10,603 nucleotides of DNA from Spirochaeta sp. (GTDB lineage: Bacteria; Spirochaetota; Spirochaetia; DSM-27196; Alkalispirochaetaceae): assembly GCA_027859055.1 (NCBI GenBank), contig JAQIBO010000298.1, positions 1 to 10,603 of the forward strand, read 5' to 3'. The position numbers and the translations under genes were made by a program. Below the pieces are notes generated by a model. That model worked only from the letters and a program-made list of their open reading frames with translations, searched no databases and had not been told where the DNA came from. Of the stretch, positions 1 through 6,455 are shown in pieces. Positions within the stretch are counted from its first letter, which is position 1, and every line of letters begins with the position of its first letter.

Positions 1-40
1 CCGGTGGCCCCCCGGCCTGGCACCCGCCCCCGCCGGGGGC
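1..40. terminator. GC-rich stem-loops after the symporter gene (possible terminator)
   Basis: A perfect inverted repeat GCCCCC-GCC-GGGGGC lies at 26-40, with its last base touching the symporter stop codon at 40-42. A second imperfect one (GGTG at 3-6 against CACC at 21-24, with GGCC at 6-9 and 14-17) follows towards the window edge. On the minus strand these would form tandem hairpins right after the stop codon, where a terminator is expected. No T-tract follows in the transcribed direction, so it does not meet the standard intrinsic terminator pattern. It could be a GC-rich hairpin that only protects the 3' end. Confidence 0.3.
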
Positions 41-1287
41 TACCCGCGGGCGGTGGTGTGGACGCCGTCAGTTGTGGAGCGGCGCACCCGCTCCATATCG
101 GCAACCAGAACGGTCACAAACCCGTGGGTCATCACGTCCAGCCACGCCCCGAGGCGCTCCAGAACGGGGATGATCGGCAACAGAATCAGGTAGGATTCCT
201 CCATCCCCCGTCCGTACCGGATCGCGAGATAACTCAAGAGCAACGTAACCCCGCCGGCGGGTGTCCGCCCCAGCAGGAACGAGAAGAGCACCCCGGCAAT
301 AACGATCCCCGCCGTCTCGCCCACGCCGATTTCCAGCGCCGTGTATGAGCGGATCACCAGCAGAAATGCCGCTACCGCAACCATCGCGCTGCCGGCGCGG
401 TTGAACACCGCAAGTGCATACGTTGCCGACCCGCCAATCCGGCGCGGCACGCCGTGCTCCTCTTTCACCGCCCGCGCAAGCGTTGGCGTGGCAAAGTACA
501 CGTCTCCGCTGGAGAGGGCGGCGAGCCCCGGCGCCGTCATTCCGGTAACCCACCGCAGCGCCGCCGCGGGGTCACGCCCGAACAGGTACAGCACAACCGG
601 ATAGATCACGACTCCCACCACCACCACGGTGGTACCGATCACGATCAGAAACTGGGTGAACAGCGCCAGATCCGGGGTCTCGCGAAGCTGGACCACCACC
701 ATGCCCACGGGAATCGCCAGGAGGAAACCAAGCACTCCGGTGAAGTATTGGTTGAGGCGGTACAAAATGCGGTTGGCCGAATCGGCAACCAGGGAGACCG
801 GGGAGGTGATCTCCCGGTCGTAGCGCAGTGTCCACCCGACCAGCAGCGCCAGGAGCAGGATCATCGCAAAGGCACTTTCCCCCAGGGAAAACACGTGAAA
901 CCCGTTGCGGGGAATCGCCGTCCGGAGCAACTCAAACACCGTCGGCGGGGTGACAACGGTGGACTCCTGCACCATCGGAGGAACGCGCTGCGGTTGAAAC
1001 ACCAGCATCGCCACCAGCGCCGCGGCAACGGCTCCCGCCACGGTGACCGCCGTCACCACAAGCGACTTCCACAGCACCGCAAACGTCCGGCGGTCATCAC
1101 GCAGCTCGTCCACCGCGATGATCATCGCAAAAAACGCCATGGGAAAGAGGAGAAACCGGCCAAGCCGGATCAGAATATCCGTGAGATGCCCCAGAACGAT
1201 GAGGGTGTCACCCCCACTGGCCGGCACCAGTACACCGAGGGCGATGCCCGCCACGGTACCGGCGATGTAACGCATCCATAGTTTCAT
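40..1287 (-). CDS. dicarboxylate/amino acid:cation symporter (DAACS) family protein, divergent
   Basis: This is a 415-residue integral membrane protein of the glutamate-transporter-fold (DAACS/SLC1-like) family, expected to import a small organic solute across the inner membrane using a cation gradient. Hydrophobic segments run through it from residue 7 (about 7-25, 28-58, 74-97, 137-153, 183-200, 208-237, 320-339). The HP1-like serine motif is LSSGDVYFATPTL at 258-270, the TM7 motif is FNRAGSAM at 295-302, and the TM8-like end is at about 374-397. The length is normal for the family. The start was chosen because GGAG (1296-1299) lies 8 bases upstream of this ATG and the membrane domain begins at once; the open frame continues upstream only because the region is GC-rich. 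It sits 29 bases after the SDR-like gene, probably in one operon. Several residues that bind ligand or sodium in GltPh are changed, so the substrate is uncertain. Confidence 0.86.
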   Translation of the reverse strand: MKLWMRYIAGTVAGIALGVLVPASGGDTLIVLGHLTDILIRLGRFLLFPMAFFAMIIAVDELRDDRRTFAVLWKSLVVTAVTVAGAVAAALVAMLVFQPQRVPPMVQESTVVTPPTVFELLRTAIPRNGFHVFSLGESAFAMILLLALLVGWTLRYDREITSPVSLVADSANRILYRLNQYFTGVLGFLLAIPVGMVVVQLRETPDLALFTQFLIVIGTTVVVVGVVIYPVVLYLFGRDPAAALRWVTGMTAPGLAALSSGDVYFATPTLARAVKEEHGVPRRIGGSATYALAVFNRAGSAMVAVAAFLLVIRSYTALEIGVGETAGIVIAGVLFSFLLGRTPAGGVTLLLSYLAIRYGRGMEESYLILLPIIPVLERLGAWLDVMTHGFVTVLVADMERVRRSTTDGVHTTARG

Positions 1288-1316
1288 GTACAACGCTCCA
1301 CAGTTCCCGCGCCGCC

Positions 1317-1973
1317 TCAGCGGCGAAACGGGAGAAGACTCATCTTTTGTCCGTATTTCTGCCACCGACCGGCGCTTTTCTCGCTCCGGTCGATAATCTG
1401 CTCCAGCGCCCACTGGGCAACGCCGCGGCCATCCGCGTCGGAGGCGTAGAGGCCTCGCAGCGTAAACGGTTCGTTTTCGTAAAACGCGATCATCGACTGC
1501 GCCAGACCCTGAACCGCCCCGGCGATCGCGGCATCCACCGGCGGCAGGATTTCCATCCCCGGATCGTACCAGAGGATCGTCAGGTCGCCGGCACCGCGCC
1601 GGATGTACGCTGCGGCGATCTCCCGCAGCACAAAGATGTAGCCCTTCACGGCGGCATCCACCTTTTCCTCGACGATCGCCGCGGAGGTTTCGTGTAGCGA
1701 CGTGTTGATTCCCTCCGGTGCACAGACAACAACCGCCCGCTGCGGTATCTCTCCCTCCGCCTCGATGGAAAGCATCATCGTCCGTGCCGATATCAGCGAG
1801 CGCCGCGTCCACGGGATGTACCGCAGGGAATCTCCGAACGTATCGGGCACCTCCGGCGCGGTATCGTTCTCGTCATAGGAGGCAAACACGCGGCCCGTCC
1901 GGCGGAGCGTCTCCTGGATCAGATCGTCGGTGAACGATGATTGCTTGCCCGTTATCAGGACGGCTTGTTCCAT
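1317..1973 (-). CDS. degenerate short-chain dehydrogenase/reductase-like protein
   Basis: This 218-residue soluble protein resembles the SDR Rossmann fold but looks catalytically dead. Residues 4-14 (AVLITGKQSSF) fit the first strand and cofactor loop, but the TGxxxGxG glycines after TG are gone. Residues 107-134 resemble the helix and strand before the SDR serine. Residues 147-163 align with the active-site helix (AGAVQGLAQSM against the usual SKAAVEGLTRSL). In that alignment the catalytic Tyr and Lys positions hold Asp147 and Ala151. At 218 residues it is slightly short for the family. The only sensible start is the ATG at 1973, directly before the first strand. No Shine-Dalgarno sequence is in place, and a promoter -10 lies 8 bases upstream, so a leaderless mRNA is likely. 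It is first in a pair with the symporter. The role is unknown; a non-catalytic nucleotide-binding or regulatory protein is possible. Confidence 0.75.
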   Translation of the reverse strand: MEQAVLITGKQSSFTDDLIQETLRRTGRVFASYDENDTAPEVPDTFGDSLRYIPWTRRSLISARTMMLSIEAEGEIPQRAVVVCAPEGINTSLHETSAAIVEEKVDAAVKGYIFVLREIAAAYIRRGAGDLTILWYDPGMEILPPVDAAIAGAVQGLAQSMIAFYENEPFTLRGLYASDADGRGVAQWALEQIIDRSEKSAGRWQKYGQKMSLLPFRR

Positions 1974-2014
1974 GGTACGGTATAGTAGTTACCCCATAGG
2001 GAGAGGTCAACGGC
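1974..2014. promoter_or_regulatory. divergent control region between the SDR-like gene and nadE
   Basis: Only 41 bases separate two divergent start codons. On the minus strand TTGACC (complement of 2005-2010), 17 bases, then TACTAT (complement of 1982-1987) form a good sigma70-type promoter whose transcript would begin within about 3 bases of the ATG at 1973. On the plus strand TATAGT at 1981-1986 could be a -10 for nadE, but no matching -35 is visible at 16-18 bases. The nadE ribosome site GGGAGAGG (1999-2006) overlaps the minus-strand -35. The near-palindromic TATAGTA (1981-1987) means both polymerases would compete for the same DNA. Confidence 0.6.
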
Positions 2015-3721
2015 GTGAAAATAGCGTTAGGGCAGATAAACACCACAATCGGAGATTTTGACGGAAACGGTGATGCGATCCGTACCGCCACGGTGCGCGC
2101 CCGCAGCGAAGGTGCCGAGCTGATCGTGTTTCCGGAACTGAGCTTGTGCGGCTATCCGCCGATGGACCTTCTCGACCACGCCGCGTTTGTGGAGGAGAAC
2201 CTCAAGACGATGCGGGAGCTGCAACGCACGCTGCCACCGGGTATCGCGGTGGTTATCGGCTACGTTGACCGGACTCCCACGCCCGCCGGAAAGGCGCTGC
2301 AAAACGTTGCAGCAGTTATCCTCGACGGCCGGATCGTCTTTCGCCAGGCCAAACGGTTGCTGCCGACCTACGACGTCTTTGACGAGGCGCGCTACTTTGA
2401 GCCCGCCCGGGAAAGTCGCGTCTGGGAGTTCGACGGTGTCCGCATCGGCATCGCGATCTGTGAGGATATCTGGTGGGAGACGGAACCGGTGCCCGGCTCG
2501 CGTTACCCCATTGACCCGGTGCGGGATCTCCTGGACGGCGGGGCGGAGATCATTCTTGCCCCCTCGGCAAGTCCCTTTCACAGCGGCAAAGTCGCCACCC
2601 GTTTTCAGTTGACCTCCTCAATCGGACGCAACAGCGGCGTTCCCCTGGTGTATGTGAACTCCGTCGGCGGAAATGACAGCCTCGTGTTTGACGGCTACTC
2701 TCTGGTAACCGGCCGTGACGGCTCGTTGCAGCACCTGCTGACCGGTTTTTCGGAAGAGGTGCGCGTGGTGAGTGTGGACGCCGGCGGAACGCGGGGGATC
2801 ACCCGGACGGTTGCGGACAACGGAGCCGAAGCGACGGCCGCGACGGCACCCCGGATTCCCGGCGAGACGGAGCGCTACGCCGATCTCGAGGCGGCGCTGA
2901 TTCTCGGCCTGCGCGACTATCTGCGCAAGACCGGGTTTTCCCGGGTCCACTTCGGCCTCTCCGGGGGCATCGACTCGGCGGTTGTGGCGGTTATCGCCGC
3001 CCGGGCGGTGGGCCCGGAGAACGTCAAGGCGTTTCTCCTGCCCTCGCAGTACTCCAGCAGCGGCAGCATCTCCGACTCGGAGGAGCTCGTCGCCAACCTC
3101 GGTATCGCCGCGGCAACGCTCCCCATTCTCCCGATTTACGAGGCGTTTACCGCGGTCCTCGCCGGTGAATTCGCCGGTACCGAACCGGGCGTCGCCGAGG
3201 AAAACATCCAGGCCCGCGCGCGGGGCAACCTGCTGATGGCGTGGTCAAACAAGTTCGGCTCGCTGACGCTGACCACCGGCAACAAGAGCGAGCTGGCGGT
3301 GGGGTACTGCACCCTTTACGGAGACATGTCCGGGGGACTTGCGGTTATCGGGGATCTTCTCAAGACCGAGGTGTACGGACTGGCGCGGCACTTCAACCGC
3401 GCCGGCACCGTGGTGCCCGAGGCGATTATCACCAAGCCCCCCTCGGCGGAGCTGCGGCCGGACCAGAAAGACGAGGACAGCCTCCCCGCGTACGATATCC
3501 TCGACGAGATCCTTACCCGCTACGTGATTCACAGCGAAACATCCTCACAGATTATCGAAGCCGGACACGATCCGGACACGGTTACGCAGATCCTGCATCT
3601 GGTGGGGCGCAGCGAGTACAAGCGGCGCCAGGCGCCACCGGTGCTCAAAATCAGCCCGCGGGCGTTCGGAACGGGGCGCCGGATGCCGATTGCCCGGGCG
3701 ATATACGAGACCGAACGTTGA
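2015..3721 (+). CDS. nadE: glutamine-dependent NAD+ synthetase
   Basis: The enzyme makes NAD+ from deamido-NAD+ and ATP, using ammonia released from glutamine; this is the last step of NAD synthesis, in the cytoplasm. It has 568 residues and two domains, matching the glutamine-dependent type. The N-terminal nitrilase-like glutaminase (about 1-265) carries the Glu-Lys-Cys triad: Glu41 in FPELSLCGYPP, Lys113 in AKRLLPTYDVFDE, and Cys149 in AICEDIWW. The C-terminal synthetase domain (about 285-568) has the ATP-pyrophosphatase P-loop LSGGIDSA at 315-322, TTGNKSELAVGYCTLYGD at 420-437, KPPSAELRPDQKDEDSLP at 474-491, and EYKRRQAPPVLKISPRAFG at 534-552. The start is GTG, supported by GGGAGAGG 8 bases upstream and by the nitrilase beginning MKIALGQ. 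All key residues are present, so it should be active. Having its own glutaminase lets the cell use glutamine rather than free ammonia. Confidence 0.97.
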   Translation: MKIALGQINTTIGDFDGNGDAIRTATVRARSEGAELIVFPELSLCGYPPMDLLDHAAFVEENLKTMRELQRTLPPGIAVVIGYVDRTPTPAGKALQNVAAVILDGRIVFRQAKRLLPTYDVFDEARYFEPARESRVWEFDGVRIGIAICEDIWWETEPVPGSRYPIDPVRDLLDGGAEIILAPSASPFHSGKVATRFQLTSSIGRNSGVPLVYVNSVGGNDSLVFDGYSLVTGRDGSLQHLLTGFSEEVRVVSVDAGGTRGITRTVADNGAEATAATAPRIPGETERYADLEAALILGLRDYLRKTGFSRVHFGLSGGIDSAVVAVIAARAVGPENVKAFLLPSQYSSSGSISDSEELVANLGIAAATLPILPIYEAFTAVLAGEFAGTEPGVAEENIQARARGNLLMAWSNKFGSLTLTTGNKSELAVGYCTLYGDMSGGLAVIGDLLKTEVYGLARHFNRAGTVVPEAIITKPPSAELRPDQKDEDSLPAYDILDEILTRYVIHSETSSQIIEAGHDPDTVTQILHLVGRSEYKRRQAPPVLKISPRAFGTGRRMPIARAIYETER

Positions 3722-3746
3722 AAACACGCTCCCGCGTTGTTATTAT
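3718..3746 (+). promoter_or_regulatory. sigma70-like promoter of the bifunctional nuclease gene
   Basis: TTGAAA at 3718-3723 and TATTAT at 3741-3746 are separated by exactly 17 bases. Each differs from the consensus hexamer (TTGACA, TATAAT) at one position. The -35 contains the nadE stop codon (3719-3721), so the next gene can be transcribed independently of nadE. The expected transcript start is near 3753, only about 7 bases before the ATG at 3760 and about 19 before the ATG at 3772. Confidence 0.65.
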
Positions 3747-3759
3747 TAGATGAGAAGGT

Positions 3760-4350
3760 ATGAAAAACATCATGCTCGTAGAAGCAGAGATATGGACAGT
3801 CGCGCGTACCGACAAAGGAAACGCCGTTCTCGTAAAGCCGGTCGGTAGTGACCGCGCCGTTCCGATCTTTATCGGGCAGCTGGAGGCGCAGTCTATCCTG
3901 TTCGGACTGGCAAGCGTCCCGGTTCCCCGCCCCATGACCCACGACCTGTTTATCTCCGTTCTTGAAAAAAGCAACATGAGCGTGGAACGCGTGGAGATCA
4001 CCGACCTCAAGGACCGGACGTTTTATTCCCGCCTGGTGATCAAGCAGGGGCTGAAACGGATCGTGGTGGACTCTCGTCCCTCCGACAGCCTGGGTATCGC
4101 CTCGCGCGTGCAGTGCCCCGTGTACATCGCCGAATCGATCGTCGATGAAGCGGGTGTGGCGGTTAATCTGATCACCGATGAAGACGCCCAGCTTGAACCG
4201 ATGGACAACCCGGAAGATCCGGATACCGCGCCGGAAGAGACCGCCCCGCCGACGGAACGGACCCGCCTGGAAGCAGCTCTCGAAAAGGCGGTACAAGACG
4301 AAAATTACGAGGAAGCCGCGCGCATCCGCGACCGGATGCAGGAGCTCTGA
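3760..4350 (+). CDS. bifunctional nuclease family protein (DUF151) with C-terminal UvrB/UvrC motif
   Basis: This is a 196-residue protein. Residues 5-140 form the bifunctional nuclease (BFN/DUF151) domain with its family motifs: GNAVLVKP (20-27), VPIFIGQLEAQSI (34-46), RPMTHDLF (57-64) and VDSRPSDSLGIASR (103-116). An acidic, proline-rich linker (about 141-165) leads to a UVR motif at 168-196 (LEAALEKAVQDENYEEAARIRDRM), the helical pair by which UvrB and UvrC interact and which also occurs in Clp-associated and other regulatory proteins. Plant BFN proteins have reported RNase and DNase activity; bacterial members are poorly studied, so a nucleic-acid or stress role is inference. AGAAGG ends only 1 base before the ATG at 3760, which is too close for normal pairing. 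The in-frame ATG at 3772, giving a protein that begins MLVEAEIW, is an alternative and would fit the domain boundary. The gene has its own promoter and no obvious partner. Confidence 0.9.
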   Translation: MKNIMLVEAEIWTVARTDKGNAVLVKPVGSDRAVPIFIGQLEAQSILFGLASVPVPRPMTHDLFISVLEKSNMSVERVEITDLKDRTFYSRLVIKQGLKRIVVDSRPSDSLGIASRVQCPVYIAESIVDEAGVAVNLITDEDAQLEPMDNPEDPDTAPEETAPPTERTRLEAALEKAVQDENYEEAARIRDRMQEL

Positions 4351-4387
4351 AGCCGTCTCCGTTTTCGCCTGCCGTCCTGACGCCGCA

Positions 4388-4416
4388 TTGTCGGCAACCG
4401 TCACCTCCTCTATACT
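4388..4416 (+). promoter_or_regulatory. sigma70-like promoter of the malQ operon
   Basis: TTGTCG at 4388-4393 and TATACT at 4411-4416 are separated by exactly 17 bases, with 4/6 and 5/6 matches to consensus. The transcript would start near 4423 and carry about 20 bases of leader including the malQ ribosome site GGAGG (4432-4436). A weak 4-bp stem (GCCG 4382-4385 with CGGC 4392-4395) spans the -35; it is too small to be called an operator. No clear repressor or activator palindrome is visible in the 93-base gap from 4351 to 4443, and no terminator for the upstream gene. Confidence 0.6.
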
Positions 4417-4443
4417 TGAAATACACGCAATGGAGGACAGCAG

Positions 4444-6435
4444 GTGAAATATCCGCATACATCAGAAAAGATAACCGGGATTCTCATTCCCCCGGCAGGT
4501 TTACGCAGCAAGGACAGCATCGGTTGCGGAGAGTTTGCCGATCTGCGCCTCCTCGGCGAGTGGTGTGCCGAGACGGGCATACGCCTGATTCAGCTGCTCC
4601 CGGTCAACGATACCGGCAGTGAGAGTTCACCCTACAGCGCGCTGAGCGCCAACGCCCTGCATCCACTGTACATCCGCATAACCGAACTTCCCGAGTACAC
4701 CGCGGCGCCGCCGGATCTCCAGAAGAAGCTCAACGGCACGATTACCGCGGCACGACAACGCTTTGAACCGACCGCGCGGTTTGATTACGCGGGAGTTCTT
4801 ACCGCCAAGATGGAGATGCTTCGCGAACTCTTTGATGCGACCGATCCGGTCACCAGCGCATCCGGCGAGTTGAACGCCTTTCTGCGGGCAAACCCGTGGG
4901 TCAAAGCGTACGCGATCTTCCGGGCACTGAAGAACCGCAACGAGGAACGGTCGTGGACCGAATGGGAAAGCGAGCGCGACATTGACGCCGCGGGGATCAC
5001 ACGGTTGTGGAAGCGGCGCGACCTCACCGGAGACACGCGCTTTTATGCGTGGCTGCAGCTGCGCCTGGCGCAGCAGTTTGCCGGCGTGGCGGAGGAACTC
5101 GACACCCGCGGTATCGCGCTCAAAGGCGATATTCCGATTCTGATGAACGAAGACAGCGCCGATGCGTGGTACGACCGGGACATCTTTCGCCCGGAGCTGC
5201 GCGCGGGGGCGCCACCGGATATGTTCAGCGCCCTGGGACAAAACTGGGGTTTTCCGATTTACAACTGGGAACGCCTGGCGGAGCGGGACTACGACTGGTG
5301 GCGCAACCGCCTGAAACACGCCGCCCGTTACTACCACGCCTACCGCATCGACCACGTCCTCGGGTTTTTCCGCATCTGGGCGGTGCCGGCGGGGAATTAC
5401 TCGGGGATACCGGGCTTCTTCTGGCCGCAACACGGGATTACCGATGACGAATGGCGGGACGCCGGCTTTGATACGGACCGCATCACCTGGCTCCGGGAGC
5501 CGCATATCGATGGAGCGGAGCTGCGGGAACACCTCAACGGAACGGTCGACGAGCTGATCGGGCCGGTGTTCCAACAACTCGACGGGGAAGACCTCTTTCG
5601 CTTCGCACCGGAGATCTCCGGCGAGCAGGAGCTTGCCGATCTGGCGCTCACCGAGGACCAGCGTGGGTGGGTTCTGGAGCAGTACCGCGACCGGGCCCTC
5701 GTGCGCCTCCCCGACGGCACCCACGCGCCGACGTGGACGTTTCGCGAGTGCAGTCGCTACAACCACCTCAACGACACCGAACGCGACCGCTTTGAAGCGC
5801 TGGTCGCCCACGCGGGAGTGGCCAGTAACGAGCTGTGGGCGGACCACGGTCATCACGTCCTGGAGGTGATGAAAGAAAGCTCCGATATGCTTCCCTGCGC
5901 GGAAGACCTCGGGGTGGTACCCGAGGCGGTGCCGCGCGTATTGGAACGCCTTGGTATTCTCGGCCTGAACATCCCGCGCTGGACCTACTCGTGGGACGCG
6001 CCGGGACAACCGATTATTCCGTTCGGCGAGTACCCGGAACTCAGCGTCTGTGCGCCCAGCGTGCATGACACCAGCACAATGCGCGGCTGGTGGGAGAACG
6101 AGGAAGGGCGTGAGGATCTGTGGGAGATGCTGGGCATGGACGGGCCGTGCCCCGCGCAGTTTGATCCGGCCACGGCCCGGCAGGTCTATCGCGCGATGCT
6201 TCATGCCCCGAGCAGAATCGTCGTGTTTGCCCTCCAGGATCTTCTGGCGCTCAGCCCGGAAGTCATCCACGACGACCCGGAACAGGAGCGCGTCAACGTT
6301 CCCGGTACGTACAACGACTTTAACTGGACATGGCGCATGCCGCTCACCCTGGAAGAGCTGCGGCACAACCCGACCCTCAGTGCGGAGGTCAGCGCCCTGA
6401 CCGCGATTCGCACCTCCGGCCTCTCGCCGGCGTGA
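4444..6435 (+). CDS. malQ: 4-alpha-glucanotransferase (GH77 amylomaltase), DPE2-like insertion
   Basis: The enzyme moves glucose or maltodextrin units between alpha-1,4-glucans in the cytoplasm (disproportionation), releasing glucose and making longer chains for phosphorylase. The 663-residue GH77 domain starts at once (GILIPPAGLRSKDSIGCGEF, 12-31) and has no CBM20 or signal peptide. The three catalytic acids are present: nucleophile Asp303 in AYRIDHVLGFFRIW, acid/base Glu487 in PCAEDLG, and transition-state Asp542 in SVHDTSTMRGWW. The 184-residue gap from nucleophile to acid/base is about 137 longer than in Thermus amylomaltase (Asp293-Glu340), while the next gap (55) is the same, so a large insertion sits between them, as in plant DPE2 and its bacterial relatives. 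The start is GTG with GGAGG 7 bases upstream. It is the first gene of the operon, ending 20 bases before the GH13 gene. Confidence 0.95.
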   Translation: MKYPHTSEKITGILIPPAGLRSKDSIGCGEFADLRLLGEWCAETGIRLIQLLPVNDTGSESSPYSALSANALHPLYIRITELPEYTAAPPDLQKKLNGTITAARQRFEPTARFDYAGVLTAKMEMLRELFDATDPVTSASGELNAFLRANPWVKAYAIFRALKNRNEERSWTEWESERDIDAAGITRLWKRRDLTGDTRFYAWLQLRLAQQFAGVAEELDTRGIALKGDIPILMNEDSADAWYDRDIFRPELRAGAPPDMFSALGQNWGFPIYNWERLAERDYDWWRNRLKHAARYYHAYRIDHVLGFFRIWAVPAGNYSGIPGFFWPQHGITDDEWRDAGFDTDRITWLREPHIDGAELREHLNGTVDELIGPVFQQLDGEDLFRFAPEISGEQELADLALTEDQRGWVLEQYRDRALVRLPDGTHAPTWTFRECSRYNHLNDTERDRFEALVAHAGVASNELWADHGHHVLEVMKESSDMLPCAEDLGVVPEAVPRVLERLGILGLNIPRWTYSWDAPGQPIIPFGEYPELSVCAPSVHDTSTMRGWWENEEGREDLWEMLGMDGPCPAQFDPATARQVYRAMLHAPSRIVVFALQDLLALSPEVIHDDPEQERVNVPGTYNDFNWTWRMPLTLEELRHNPTLSAEVSALTAIRTSGLSPA

Positions 6436-6455
6436 TACTGCAAAAGGAGCACACG

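Noticed and set aside
1288..1812. Upstream extension of the symporter reading frame, giving a 590-residue protein
   Set aside because: The extension lies over the SDR-like gene in another frame, has an arginine/glycine-rich composition typical of GC-rich shadow frames, and the ATG at 1287 has a good ribosome site right before the membrane domain.
4382..4402. Small inverted repeat after the nuclease gene as terminator or operator
   Set aside because: The stem is only 4 bp, has no T-tract, and overlaps the -35 of the malQ promoter.
3529..4458. 309-codon open frame on the minus strand across nadE, the nuclease gene and the malQ start
   Set aside because: It spans three well-supported genes and two promoters on the other strand and shows no domain.
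4627..6366. 579-codon open frame on the minus strand, opposite malQ
   Set aside because: It mirrors a gene with intact catalytic motifs; the predicted protein is Arg/Val/Pro-rich without recognisable domains, as expected from antisense frames at high GC.
6330..6455. 42-residue N-terminal extension of the GH13 protein
   Set aside because: It overlaps the end of malQ, while AAGGAG sits 6 bases before the ATG at 6456.
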